Below, piece after piece: positions 1 through 6,584 of a stretch of 7,221 nt of DNA. The position numbers and the translations under genes are program-made. Origin of the DNA: Dysgonamonadaceae bacterium (GTDB lineage Bacteria; Bacteroidota; Bacteroidia; Bacteroidales; Azobacteroidaceae); contig JAISNS010000049.1 in assembly GCA_031276105.1 (NCBI GenBank), positions 1-7,221 on the forward strand, given 5' to 3'. The first letter of the stretch is position 1. Every line of letters starts with the position of its first letter. The notes beneath the pieces are model-generated. The model ran no database searches. It had not been told where the DNA came from and saw only the letters and a program-made list of their open reading frames with translations.

Positions 1-134
1 ACTTGTTCGGCTTCTTTATCGCCTCTTTGGAAATAATCGTTCATGGCGTTTTCGCGGTTGGGTCTGTCCAAATAATCGGCGCAACCGGAAGCCAGGATAA
101 GAATAAGGCAACAAAATAAAATATTGTATTTCAT
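1..134 (-). CDS. SusD/RagB-family outer-membrane lipoprotein, N-terminal fragment
   Basis: Only the first 44 codons are present; the gene continues past the left edge. The start is the ATG at 134-132. The peptide opens with a short basic and hydrophobic stretch (MKYNILFCCLILILA) followed by ASGC, a lipobox with the lipidated cysteine at residue 18, then ADYLDRPNRENAM. A lipoprotein signal followed by a 'CxDYLDR'-like mature start is typical of SusD proteins. The start lies 21 bases after the stop of the SusC-like gene, the usual SusC-SusD order. SusD proteins sit on the cell surface as a lid over the SusC barrel and bind the glycan before import. No Shine-Dalgarno sequence is visible in the AT-rich gap, which is normal for Bacteroidota. 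The substrate cannot be told from this fragment. The assignment rests on the signal peptide, the mature N-terminus and the position after SusC. Confidence 0.85.
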   Translation of the reverse strand, partial: MKYNILFCCLILILASGCADYLDRPNRENAMNDYFQRGDKEAEQ

Positions 135-155
135 ATCGGTATAATTTATTTTTAA

Positions 156-3100
156 TTAAAAACTAATTTGGATTCCTGCATGAAAGCTTCCCGCGACCGG
201 ATAGTTTCCGTTGTCGATTCCTTTGTAGAGGTTCGGCGAATTGGTTTCTTGCGAATTGAACGCCGTGGCGGTTCCGATTTCGGGGTCATAGCCGGAATAT
301 TTGGTAAACGTAAACAGGTTTTGTCCCGAAACATAGATGCGTAACTTTTGGATGTAGAGTTTTTGCAGGTATTTTTCCGGGACGGTATAACCCATCGACA
401 GGGTTTTGAATCGCAGATAGGCAGCGTCTTCCACAAAACGGTCGGAAATAAGCAAGTTGTGCGAAGACGTTTTTTGAGAGGCTCTGGGCATTGTTGTGCT
501 CGGTTGCTGTGGCGTCCAGCGGTTCAGGACGTTGCGGTGCATTTGTTCGAACGAATACATGCCTTCGAGGTAGTAGCGGGTCGAATTGAAAATCTGGTTG
601 CCGTGCACACCCTGAAAGAAGACGGAGCAATCGAATCCTTTCCAGTCGGCATTGATTCCGAATCCGTAAGTAAAGTCTGGGAAAGGCGATCCGATGAATG
701 TGCGGTCGGTGGCTTTCAATCCCGGAACGCCGTCAATCATGTCGTCAAAGCGGATGTCGCCGGGAGCTAATCCCGCCGGAATATCCGTATCGCCGATCTG
801 GTAAATACCCAGCATTCGGTAGCCGTAAAACTGTCCGACCGAATGGTCGACTTCTGTCCGCGTTACGCCTTCTTTAAACGTTTGGCTGATACCTCCCGCG
901 ATGGGCTGGTTCAGGTTGCCCAACTTCGTTACTTTGTTTTTTTCCAGCGTCAAATTGACGATTCCCTCCAAGTGCAGTTCTCCGGTATTTTTACGTCCGG
1001 TCAGCGAGAATTCAAGACCTTTATTTTCCAGGTTGCCGGCGTTCATCGTCATGGACGATATGCCCGACGAATAGGCTATCGGAACGGCTATCAGCATACT
1101 GTTGGTATTCTTGTGATAATAATCGGCGGTGAGCGACAATTTTCCGCCCCACATATCGAGGTCGAAGCCGAAGTCGGTCGTTACCTGTTCTTCCCAATGC
1201 AGGTCTTCGTTCCGCAGCATGGAGGAAGTCGCCGCCGGAGCCAGCACGTTGTTGAACACATAAGCGAGTCCTCCCTGAGTGATGGTCAGTTCGCGGTAGG
1301 CTCCCACGCCGAAATCGCTGCCGATGACTCCCCAGCTGGCGCGCAGTTTCAAATTATCGATCAACGACGCGCGCAAAGGTTCCATAAACTTTTCTTCCGA
1401 AAGGCGCCAGCCGGCCGAGAAAGAAGGGAAGTTACCGTAGCGGTAGTTTTTGCCGAACTTGGAACTTCCGTCGCGGCGATAATTGGCTGTCAGCAAATAT
1501 TTTCCGTCATAATCATATACGATGCGTCCGAGCATTGATTCCATGGCCGTTTCGGAAAATCCGCCCGACAATGTTTTGGTAGCGTCGGCCGCCATCGTTG
1601 CATACGATACCGGTTCTCGCACGTTAAATTTGTCCGCACCTGAGCTGACGCTTTCGCTTTGCGAATACTCGCGGGTATAGCCTGCCATGACATTCAGGTT
1701 GTGCTTGTTGAAGTTTTTAGCCCAAGTCAGCGTGTTTTCTACCGCACTGAAGAATGAGCGTCCGTTGCTGAATGCCATAGACGAATACGGTCTTGAGATG
1801 ACGCCATAAACGGCGCTAAATGTTGTGGAATTGCTGTTGTTGTCGTTGATTCGCGCCACAAAATTGCCTTTGTAAGAAAAATCGCCCCAATCGATGATAG
1901 CATAGACATTGCCCGAAGCAAAATCGTTTTTCCGTTCGTTGCGGTTCAAATAAGCGCTGGCTAACGGATTGCCGATATTGACGCGATCCATTGCATCGGT
2001 AGGGCCGTCTAATCCGCCCAGGTTGTCGGCGTTGAAGGCCGGCACTAATGCGGGTATCCGGATGGCTCCGGCGATTAACGAGTTGGAACGTCCGCCGGAA
2101 GTACCGATATTCAGGTTTTCGCCGATGGTAAGAAATCCCCGTTTGGCGCTTGTGTTTAACTGTATGTTGACGCCCTGACCGTCATTTCCTATTTGAATTC
2201 CTTCGTTTTTGTAATAGGTTCCGGCCAGGTAATAGGTGTTATTTTCGCTTCCGCCAGCCACGGAGATGGCGTGTTTGGTCGAAAATCCGGTTTGAAAAAT
2301 GGCGTCTTGCCAGTTGGTATGCGCCATTGCAGCTGGGTCGTCAATGGCTTGCAGGATTCTCGCCGGAAGCGATTCCCAGCCGTTGGCATATTCGCCGCCC
2401 AGTTGGTTGATAGTCAGATTTTCCTGATGAAAGCGGATGTAGTCTTCCGATGAAAGCAAGTCCAATGTTTTGGTTGCCCAGGTTTGTCCGTAATAGCCGT
2501 TGTAGCTGATTCGGGTTTTGCCTTTTTCGCCCTGTTTGGTTGTCACCAGAATAACGCCGTTCGATCCGCGCGATCCGTAGAGGGCGCAGGCGGCAGCGTC
2601 TTTCAAGACTTGGAAACTCTTGATGTTGTTATTGTCCGGCATGAACGCTCCGACGATTCCGTCCACTACAAGCAGCGGCTCGGTGCTATTGATGGTTCCG
2701 ATACCGCGGATGCGGATTGAGCTTCCGAGTCCGTTGGCAACCACCGTTACTCCGGCCATCTTTCCTTCGATTGCCTGAACTACTCCGGCCGGGACTTTCG
2801 CAATTTCTTCCGCCTTCATCACGGCAATTGACGAGGTAAGGTCGGATTTCTTGGCCGTACCGTAAGCGATAACCACCACTTCGTCCAGCGCCTGAACATC
2901 TTCCTCCAAGGTAATGCTGACCTTGCCGTTTTTGTTGGCCGCCGAAATTTCGACTGTCTTATAGCCTAAGTAAGAAATTGTTAGTACTGCTCCCTGCGAA
3001 ACTTTCAGATTAAATTGTCCGTCGATGTCGGTAAATGTTCCCTTACCGGTTTCTTTTTCTTTCACCAACGCACCGATGATCGCTTCTCCCTGCCGGTCGG

Positions 3101-3497
3101 TTACGACGCCCGAATAATTAACTTCGTTTCCCGCAGCATCATCCCTTTCGCTGTTTGCTGCATCTTCGGGGCGCGATGCGGTAATCGTGCTGTTAGTAAC
3201 CACGTAGCGGCATCCCGACTGTTTTTCCAGTTCCTGCAACAGCGCTGTCAAGGTTACGTTCGATAAATGAAGACTGATTTCCTGTGCATTCTTTGCCAAA
3301 TCTTCATCATAAAAAAAATTGTACCCGGAAATAGATGTTATTTTTGCAAATACATCTTTCAGTTTTTCATTTTTTACGTGTATCGTCAAATCGTTTTGCT
3401 TCAGTGTTTGCGCCTGCACGGGGGAAAACCAAAACAAAAGAATAACACATACACAATAGCTACATAGCTTGAATGTTGATTTTTTGAATTTAACCAT
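156..3497 (-). CDS. SusC/RagA-family TonB-dependent transporter with N-terminal STN signalling domain
   Basis: A complete protein of 1113 residues. In order: a signal peptide (about 1-29, likely cut after VQA); an STN domain (about 35-108, 'LTIHVKNEKLKDVFAKI' to 'YVVTNSTITA'); a carboxypeptidase-regulatory-like beta-sandwich (about 127-200, 'GVVTDRQGEAIIGALV' to 'TISYLGYKTVEI'); the SusC TonB-box-like motif DEVVVIAYGT (205-214); a plug domain (about 215-325) with IRIRGIGTIN, PLLVVDG and VLKDAAACALYGSRGSNGV; then a 22-strand-type barrel ending in phenylalanine, as outer-membrane barrels do. Length is normal for the family. It would import an oligosaccharide or similar ligand with the SusD-like partner encoded 21 bases downstream, powered by TonB-ExbBD. 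The STN domain marks it as a signalling transporter expected to contact the FecR-like protein encoded 51 bases upstream. The start at 3497 gives an intact signal peptide. The substrate is unknown; loci with this regulator type often target host glycans, but that is inference. Confidence 0.95.
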   Translation of the reverse strand: MVKFKKSTFKLCSYCVCVILLFWFSPVQAQTLKQNDLTIHVKNEKLKDVFAKITSISGYNFFYDEDLAKNAQEISLHLSNVTLTALLQELEKQSGCRYVVTNSTITASRPEDAANSERDDAAGNEVNYSGVVTDRQGEAIIGALVKEKETGKGTFTDIDGQFNLKVSQGAVLTISYLGYKTVEISAANKNGKVSITLEEDVQALDEVVVIAYGTAKKSDLTSSIAVMKAEEIAKVPAGVVQAIEGKMAGVTVVANGLGSSIRIRGIGTINSTEPLLVVDGIVGAFMPDNNNIKSFQVLKDAAACALYGSRGSNGVILVTTKQGEKGKTRISYNGYYGQTWATKTLDLLSSEDYIRFHQENLTINQLGGEYANGWESLPARILQAIDDPAAMAHTNWQDAIFQTGFSTKHAISVAGGSENNTYYLAGTYYKNEGIQIGNDGQGVNIQLNTSAKRGFLTIGENLNIGTSGGRSNSLIAGAIRIPALVPAFNADNLGGLDGPTDAMDRVNIGNPLASAYLNRNERKNDFASGNVYAIIDWGDFSYKGNFVARINDNNSNSTTFSAVYGVISRPYSSMAFSNGRSFFSAVENTLTWAKNFNKHNLNVMAGYTREYSQSESVSSGADKFNVREPVSYATMAADATKTLSGGFSETAMESMLGRIVYDYDGKYLLTANYRRDGSSKFGKNYRYGNFPSFSAGWRLSEEKFMEPLRASLIDNLKLRASWGVIGSDFGVGAYRELTITQGGLAYVFNNVLAPAATSSMLRNEDLHWEEQVTTDFGFDLDMWGGKLSLTADYYHKNTNSMLIAVPIAYSSGISSMTMNAGNLENKGLEFSLTGRKNTGELHLEGIVNLTLEKNKVTKLGNLNQPIAGGISQTFKEGVTRTEVDHSVGQFYGYRMLGIYQIGDTDIPAGLAPGDIRFDDMIDGVPGLKATDRTFIGSPFPDFTYGFGINADWKGFDCSVFFQGVHGNQIFNSTRYYLEGMYSFEQMHRNVLNRWTPQQPSTTMPRASQKTSSHNLLISDRFVEDAAYLRFKTLSMGYTVPEKYLQKLYIQKLRIYVSGQNLFTFTKYSGYDPEIGTATAFNSQETNSPNLYKGIDNGNYPVAGSFHAGIQISF

Positions 3498-3543
3498 AAT
3501 TGTTTTTTTTAATAGTATTATAAAATAAATAAAAATGAACCGT

Positions 3544-3565
3544 TTCTCTTATTTGTAAAAGAGAA
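3544..3565 (-). terminator. Hairpin overlapping the anti-sigma stop codon, possible weak terminator or processing site
   Basis: TTCTCTT (3544-3550) and AAGAGAA (3559-3565) form a perfect 7-bp stem with an 8-base loop. The stop codon of the FecR-like gene (3549-3551) lies in the stem and loop. On the minus strand the stem is followed after a few bases by a T-rich but interrupted stretch, so it is not a textbook intrinsic terminator. It lies in front of the susC-like gene and could lower or separate expression of the transport genes from the regulators. The stem is seen in the sequence; the role is inferred. Confidence 0.35.
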
Positions 3566-4547
3566 TCGTTTTATCTTTTTCGATGAATTTGAAATGGATT
3601 CCGGTTGTCAGTTCGATTGATTTAAGTACCGATTCGAGGCTTTCGTTGGAATGTTCGCCGGAAATCAGATTATTGAAAATCTTTCCCTGCTGAAATTGTA
3701 TTTCACACTTGTAGGTGCGTTCCAGTTCGTTAGCTACATCCCTCAGTGGAGTTTGTTTGAAAGAAAGATGCCCTTTTCGCCAAGCAGCAACGTCTTTGTT
3801 TTCGCCGGACTTTGCGTATTCACCCGACAGCAGATCTATTTTAAACTGTTCGTCGGCTTTCAGCCGGATCGTTGCATCGGGAATCTCTACCTGCACCTTT
3901 CCGCTCTTGACATCCACCGAATGAATGACGTCCGTATCATAGTTTTTTATGTTGAACTCCGTACCGAGAACCGTTACGTCAAACTGACCGGCCGAAACAA
4001 TAAACGGCTGCTTTTCATTGCGAATGACGCTGAAAAACGCTTCGCCGTTTAAGCGGATTTTTCGTTCATTGCCCGAAAAGGTTTGCGGGTATACGATTTT
4101 CGAACAGGCATTTAATGTGATTCGCGTTCCGTCGGGCAAAAACGCCGTTTTTATTTCTCCAAAAGAGGTGGTAACAGAGCTATACTCTGTTGTAGCGCCA
4201 AACGGTTGCGAATAATTATTTATCAGCCACCCGGCCATAAGCAGGACGGCGGCAGCCGCCGCAACGGATGCTATTTTCTTCCATGACAGTTGCTTTGTTT
4301 TCTTCATTCGATCGGCTTCAGCCTGTTTGATTCGTTTCAGTAAACCAGCGGCTTCCATGCGGTATTTTTCTCGTTCTTCGTCGGATACGTCAGCAAACGC
4401 GGCCGATTCTTCCCACACCGCATCCATCGTCTCCTGCAAAACCGTCCGGCTCTCTTCTTCTTTCTGAAGCCTGCTAACTATCTGGTTTACATCTTCCGTT
4501 GAATACGTACCATTCAAATAATGACTGATTCTATTTTTTATTGACAT
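3549..4547 (-). CDS. FecR-family anti-sigma factor (inner-membrane regulator)
   Basis: 332 residues from the chosen ATG at 4547-4545. The N-terminal cytoplasmic part (1-85, 'MSIKNRISHYLNGTYSTEDV') would bind the sigma factor. A single membrane segment lies at about 90-110 (IASVAAAAAVLLMAGWLI). The periplasmic FecR domain follows at about 120-220, with TSFGEIKTAFLPDGTRITLN, GEAFFSV, PFIVSAG and VTVLGTEFNI. A C-terminal domain at about 258-330 (GHLSFKQTPLRDVANELERT to the end) resembles the DUF4974 domain of Bacteroidota FecR proteins, itself related to STN-type folds. An in-frame ATG at 4640 would add 31 residues, but that extension overlaps repeat-rich DNA and does not look like family sequence, whereas MSIKNRISHYLNG is a typical FecR beginning. 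The gene lies between the ECF sigma and susC-like genes, as expected for a sigma/anti-sigma/transducer set. It should hold the sigma factor inactive until the STN domain of the transporter signals substrate. Confidence 0.93.
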   Translation of the reverse strand: MSIKNRISHYLNGTYSTEDVNQIVSRLQKEEESRTVLQETMDAVWEESAAFADVSDEEREKYRMEAAGLLKRIKQAEADRMKKTKQLSWKKIASVAAAAAVLLMAGWLINNYSQPFGATTEYSSVTTSFGEIKTAFLPDGTRITLNACSKIVYPQTFSGNERKIRLNGEAFFSVIRNEKQPFIVSAGQFDVTVLGTEFNIKNYDTDVIHSVDVKSGKVQVEIPDATIRLKADEQFKIDLLSGEYAKSGENKDVAAWRKGHLSFKQTPLRDVANELERTYKCEIQFQQGKIFNNLISGEHSNESLESVLKSIELTTGIHFKFIEKDKTILFYK

Positions 4548-4643
4548 GTATTTGCAATTTTTATTTATATACGAAATCCTTTTCGGGCTTCTGTAAATAT
4601 TATACACAGAACCTCCCCTTATCTGGGGGTTGCTTAACATACT

Positions 4644-4723
4644 TTAACCATTTGATAAAATTGGTTAAGAGTTAGGGCAAAGCGCGCTAAACAACCGTCG
4701 CTTCGCGCTAACTCATAACTCTT
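4644..4723. repeat. Cluster of inverted repeats between the ECF sigma and anti-sigma genes
   Basis: Several perfect inverted repeats are packed into about 80 bases. TTAACCA (4644-4650) pairs with TGGTTAA (4662-4668) across 11 bases. AAGAGTTA (4667-4674) pairs with TAACTCTT (4716-4723), which overlaps the sigma stop codon. GAGTTAG (4669-4675) can instead pair with CTAACTC (4708-4714). CGCG tracts at about 4683-4686 and 4704-4707 can pair inside the second structure. The second and third pairings share one arm, so they exclude each other. There is no T-run for a standard terminator. The spacer could be a transcript-stability or attenuation element, or a copy of a dispersed intergenic repeat. 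The pairings are seen; the role is inferred. Confidence 0.55.
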
Positions 4724-5321
4724 ATTTCAGGCAGCACAGGATTAGGATGGGGATAGTAAAAACTCCGTAATATTTGGTCAGGTAGTTTCGGATGGACTTC
4801 AAGGCGAGCGAAAGATGTTCCTGCACTGTATTTAGTGAAATTCCCAAATGCTCGGCAATTTCCTTATGCGGCATATTTTGGTTACGGCTCATTTCAAATA
4901 CTTCCCGTTGCCGTTCGGTTAATTTGGAGACAGCCTCTTGCAAAATAGCTTCCAAATCCGATTGGGTTATATGCTCGTTTGCATTGTTCGAATAGTCGAT
5001 TGCTTGAGATAAAACATATTCTTTCAGTTCATTTTCCGACTGCATGTCTCGCAACAGGTTCAGGATTCGATTGCGGACGATGGTGTATAAATAGGTCGCA
5101 AACGATAAATCGGGATTGATAAACCGTCGACTTTCCCAAACAGCGATGAAAGCATCTTGGTATACATCGTCTGCAAACTTGGTTGATTTCAAGTATTTTA
5201 GGGTAAAATAAGCGATTCGATGTTTGTAAGCGCTGTAAAGTTCACAAAAAGCCTCTTCGTCATCCTGAGTCAATCGAACGACAAGATTTCGTTCTTTGCT
5301 GTTAATATCCACTGTGCCCAT
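4722..5321 (-). CDS. ECF (sigma-70 family) RNA polymerase sigma factor, FecI-like Bacteroidota type
   Basis: 199 residues, a normal length for the group. Region 2 lies at about 13-90: 'DDEEAFCELYSAYKHRIAYF' for 2.1, then 'ADDVYQDAFIAVWE' and 'FATYLYTIVRNRILNLLR' for the core-binding and -10-recognition part. A linker with no sigma region 3 follows. Region 4 is at about 128-185, with 'LTERQREVFEMSR' and the helix-turn-helix 'PHKEIAEHLGISLNTVQEHL'. The short hydrophobic tail (GVFTIPILILCCL) is common in this Bacteroidota sigma group (TIGR02985 style). The start ATG at 5321 gives MGTVDINSKERNLVVRLTQDD without a missing domain. It lies just upstream of the FecR-like gene and should be its regulatory target, activating the susC/susD-like genes when released. 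I found no convincing housekeeping promoter close to its start. Confidence 0.94.
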   Translation of the reverse strand: MGTVDINSKERNLVVRLTQDDEEAFCELYSAYKHRIAYFTLKYLKSTKFADDVYQDAFIAVWESRRFINPDLSFATYLYTIVRNRILNLLRDMQSENELKEYVLSQAIDYSNNANEHITQSDLEAILQEAVSKLTERQREVFEMSRNQNMPHKEIAEHLGISLNTVQEHLSLALKSIRNYLTKYYGVFTIPILILCCLK

Positions 5322-5748
5322 GTAATTAGATTTATAACATTTTACGCGCTGTATAGTTCAAATTTCCCCTCTTAAAAGTGTTGGTACGACTTTACAGATT
5401 GAAAATAATCGTTGATTAATAAGCGAATGAACCTGTTCTTTGGCGGATAGGTCACAAAAAGATATAATGTAAATCCGGGAATAGTTAATAAATGTGAATG
5501 GGGGGGGGTAAATAAACTATTTTTAACAAAGCGGACAAAGATGCCCCAAAAATAAGTCCATTTTTGCCGACAGTCTGTGATGCTTTTTAAGATAACATTC
5601 GTGATAATAGTTGCCATTCTGTATGTTTTTTCATTTTTAGGAATACGAAATAAATAATCCGTAACAGTTTTAAGACAGAAGATATAAGACAAAAGAAGAA
5701 ATAAAAGGTCTGATTGTCTTTTCAAACTAAGTCTATCTTCATTAATCT
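5322..5748. other. AT-rich intergenic stretch, no supported gene
   Basis: About 430 bases between the RpoD-like gene and the ECF sigma gene. It holds a run of nine G (5500-5508), a 7-bp inverted repeat AAGACAA (5686-5692) / TTGTCTT (5714-5720) with a 21-base loop, and a minus-strand TATTTTTG (complement at 5547-5554) that fits the Bacteroidota -7 pattern TAnnTTTG but has no matching -33 TTTG and lies about 225 bases upstream of the ECF sigma start. A tandem 7-base duplication, TTAATCT twice at 5742-5755, spans the RpoD-like stop codon. The only long minus-strand reading frame (5725-5372) starts at TTG and has no family features. I see no remnant of the missing RpoD region 4 in any frame here. 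The promoter of the ECF sigma operon presumably lies in this stretch. Confidence 0.6.
5500..5508. repeat. Nine-base G homopolymer
   Basis: An uninterrupted run of nine G on the plus strand (C on the minus strand), inside an otherwise AT-rich intergenic stretch about 180 bases upstream of the ECF sigma start. Such runs are prone to slippage during replication and to sequencing length errors. It is not within a supported gene, so a length change would act, if at all, on promoter spacing or on a leader RNA. Confidence 0.9.
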
Positions 5749-6465
5749 TTAATCTAATGTCTTATAAGTTATAAATTTTTCATCTCCAAAGGTGGACAAA
5801 GCTCGGTGAATTTCTTTTGAAAGCGATTCGTTTATCAATGTGCAGTACGACATGGGTGCGTCTTCATTGATTAAAACGTCTAACAGACTGTTGTTTTCGC
5901 CTTCTACAAAAGGGGCATCCACCGAAATATGGCAGACGGAAACTTTTAGCGTATCCGAAATCTTGTCTACCGGCATGTCCAATTCACTGGCGAGTTCTTC
6001 GGGAGAAGGACGTCGCTCGTGTTCTTGTTCAAACTTTGAAAGAGTTTTGGTAATCTTGTTCAGAGAACCAACTTGATTCAACGGTAAGCGCACAATCCTC
6101 GACTGTTCGGCCAAGGCTTGCAAAATAGATTGTCGAATCCAGCAGACCGCATAAGAAATAAATTTGAATCCGTGCGTTTCGTCAAATTTTTCGGCAGCTT
6201 TAATCAAACCGAGGTTGCCTTCGTTGATCAAGTCGGGGAGGCTTAACCCTTGGTTTTGATATTGTTTGGCTACAGAAACAACAAAACGAAAGTTAGCGCG
6301 CGTCAATTTTTCTAACGCGGCACGATTGCCTCGCCTAATTTCTTGTGCCAATTCCACTTCTTCTTCTACGGTAATAAGATCTTCTCGACCAATTTCTTGT
6401 AGATATTTGTCTAAAAAAGCGCTTTCGCAATTGGTGATTGATTTAGTAATTTTTAACTGTCTCAT
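5749..6465 (-). CDS. RpoD-like sigma-70 factor lacking C-terminal region 4 (truncated paralogue, possibly a pseudogene)
   Basis: 238 residues, against roughly 285 for Bacteroidales primary sigma factors. The N-terminus [12 protein letters not shown] is that of this RpoD. Region 1.2 is at about 15-45 ([20 protein letters not shown]), region 2 at about 50-122 ([40 protein letters not shown]) and region 3 at about 124-205 ([44 protein letters not shown]). Similarity stops after EIHRALST (about 225), followed by an unrelated tail [13 protein letters not shown]. Region 4, which binds the -35/-33 element and the flap of the beta subunit, is missing. From memory of the family, conserved positions are altered: Cys13 for Arg, Phe59 for Leu, His98 for Arg, Cys108 for the first Trp of WWIRQS, and Val177-Cys178 for Gly-Arg. 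Many fit C-to-T or G-to-A changes, as in a decaying copy. It has a good promoter, so a short protein may still be made. It is unlikely to be the main RpoD of the cell. Confidence 0.85.
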   Translation of the reverse strand: MRQLKITKSITNCESAFLDKYLQEIGREDLITVEEEVELAQEIRRGNRAALEKLTRANFRFVVSVAKQYQNQGLSLPDLINEGNLGLIKAAEKFDETHGFKFISYAVCWIRQSILQALAEQSRIVRLPLNQVGSLNKITKTLSKFEQEHERRPSPEELASELDMPVDKISDTLKVSVCHISVDAPFVEGENNSLLDVLINEDAPMSYCTLINESLSKEIHRALSTFGDEKFITYKTLD

Positions 6466-6496
6466 CCTAAAATTATATGAGAATAATAAAATTATG

Positions 6497-6504
6497 CAAA
6501 GGTA
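6497..6504 (-). promoter_or_regulatory. Bacteroidota -7 promoter motif TACCTTTG for the RpoD-like gene
   Basis: The minus strand reads TACCTTTG here, a perfect match to the Bacteroidota primary-sigma -7 consensus TAnnTTTG. It ends 31 bases before the ATG at 6465, which gives a leader of about 25 bases. No TTTG -33 element is found at the usual 19 to 21 base spacing; the sequence there belongs to an inverted repeat. The motif is seen; promoter activity is inferred. Confidence 0.6.
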
Positions 6505-6536
6505 GTCATTTGAATTTATTTTATGAAGTAAATGAC
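6505..6536. promoter_or_regulatory. Inverted repeat abutting the -7 motif, possible operator
   Basis: GTCATTT (6505-6511) and AAATGAC (6530-6536) are perfect 7-bp inverted repeats separated by 18 AT-rich bases. On the minus strand the pair begins directly upstream of TACCTTTG and covers the place where a -33 element should be. Half-site centres are 25 bases apart, a little over two helical turns, so a dimeric regulator could bind. It could also be the terminal part of the neighbouring insertion sequence. The repeat is seen; the role is inferred. Confidence 0.4.
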
Positions 6537-6584
6537 GTTTTTTTTACATTCGGATAAAAAACGGTTAATTCTTTTTTTGAGGTG

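Noticed and set aside
843..1538. Plus-strand reading frame of 231 codons
   Set aside because: Lies wholly opposite the susC-like gene, whose protein is a clear full-length family member. The frame has no family features and reflects the codon composition of the gene beneath it. The same applies to other plus-strand frames across 348-3467.
3651..4052. Plus-strand reading frame of 133 codons
   Set aside because: Antisense to the FecR-like gene, with no domain or start signal of its own.
4611..4630. Short C-run/G-run hairpin upstream of the anti-sigma gene
   Set aside because: Only four to six pairs, including a wobble on one strand; too weak to call a regulatory structure by itself.
4548..4640. 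N-terminal extension of the anti-sigma gene from an ATG at 4640
   Set aside because: The 31 added residues do not resemble FecR proteins, begin beside the inverted-repeat cluster, and precede a start (4547) that gives a typical family N-terminus.
5547..5554. Minus-strand TATTTTTG as a promoter for the ECF sigma gene
   Set aside because: It fits TAnnTTTG, but the pattern is loose in AT-rich DNA, there is no -33 TTTG at the right spacing, and it would leave a leader of over 200 bases. Mentioned only as a possibility in the intergenic entry.
5686..5720. AAGACAA/TTGTCTT inverted repeat as terminator of the RpoD-like gene
   Set aside because: AT-rich 7-bp stem with a 21-base loop and no following T-run on the minus strand; likely chance in this composition.
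5372..5725. Minus-strand reading frame of 117 codons between the RpoD-like and ECF sigma genes
   Set aside because: It starts at TTG, has no recognisable domain, runs through the nine-G tract and AT-rich DNA, and has no promoter or start context. It does not encode the lost sigma region 4.
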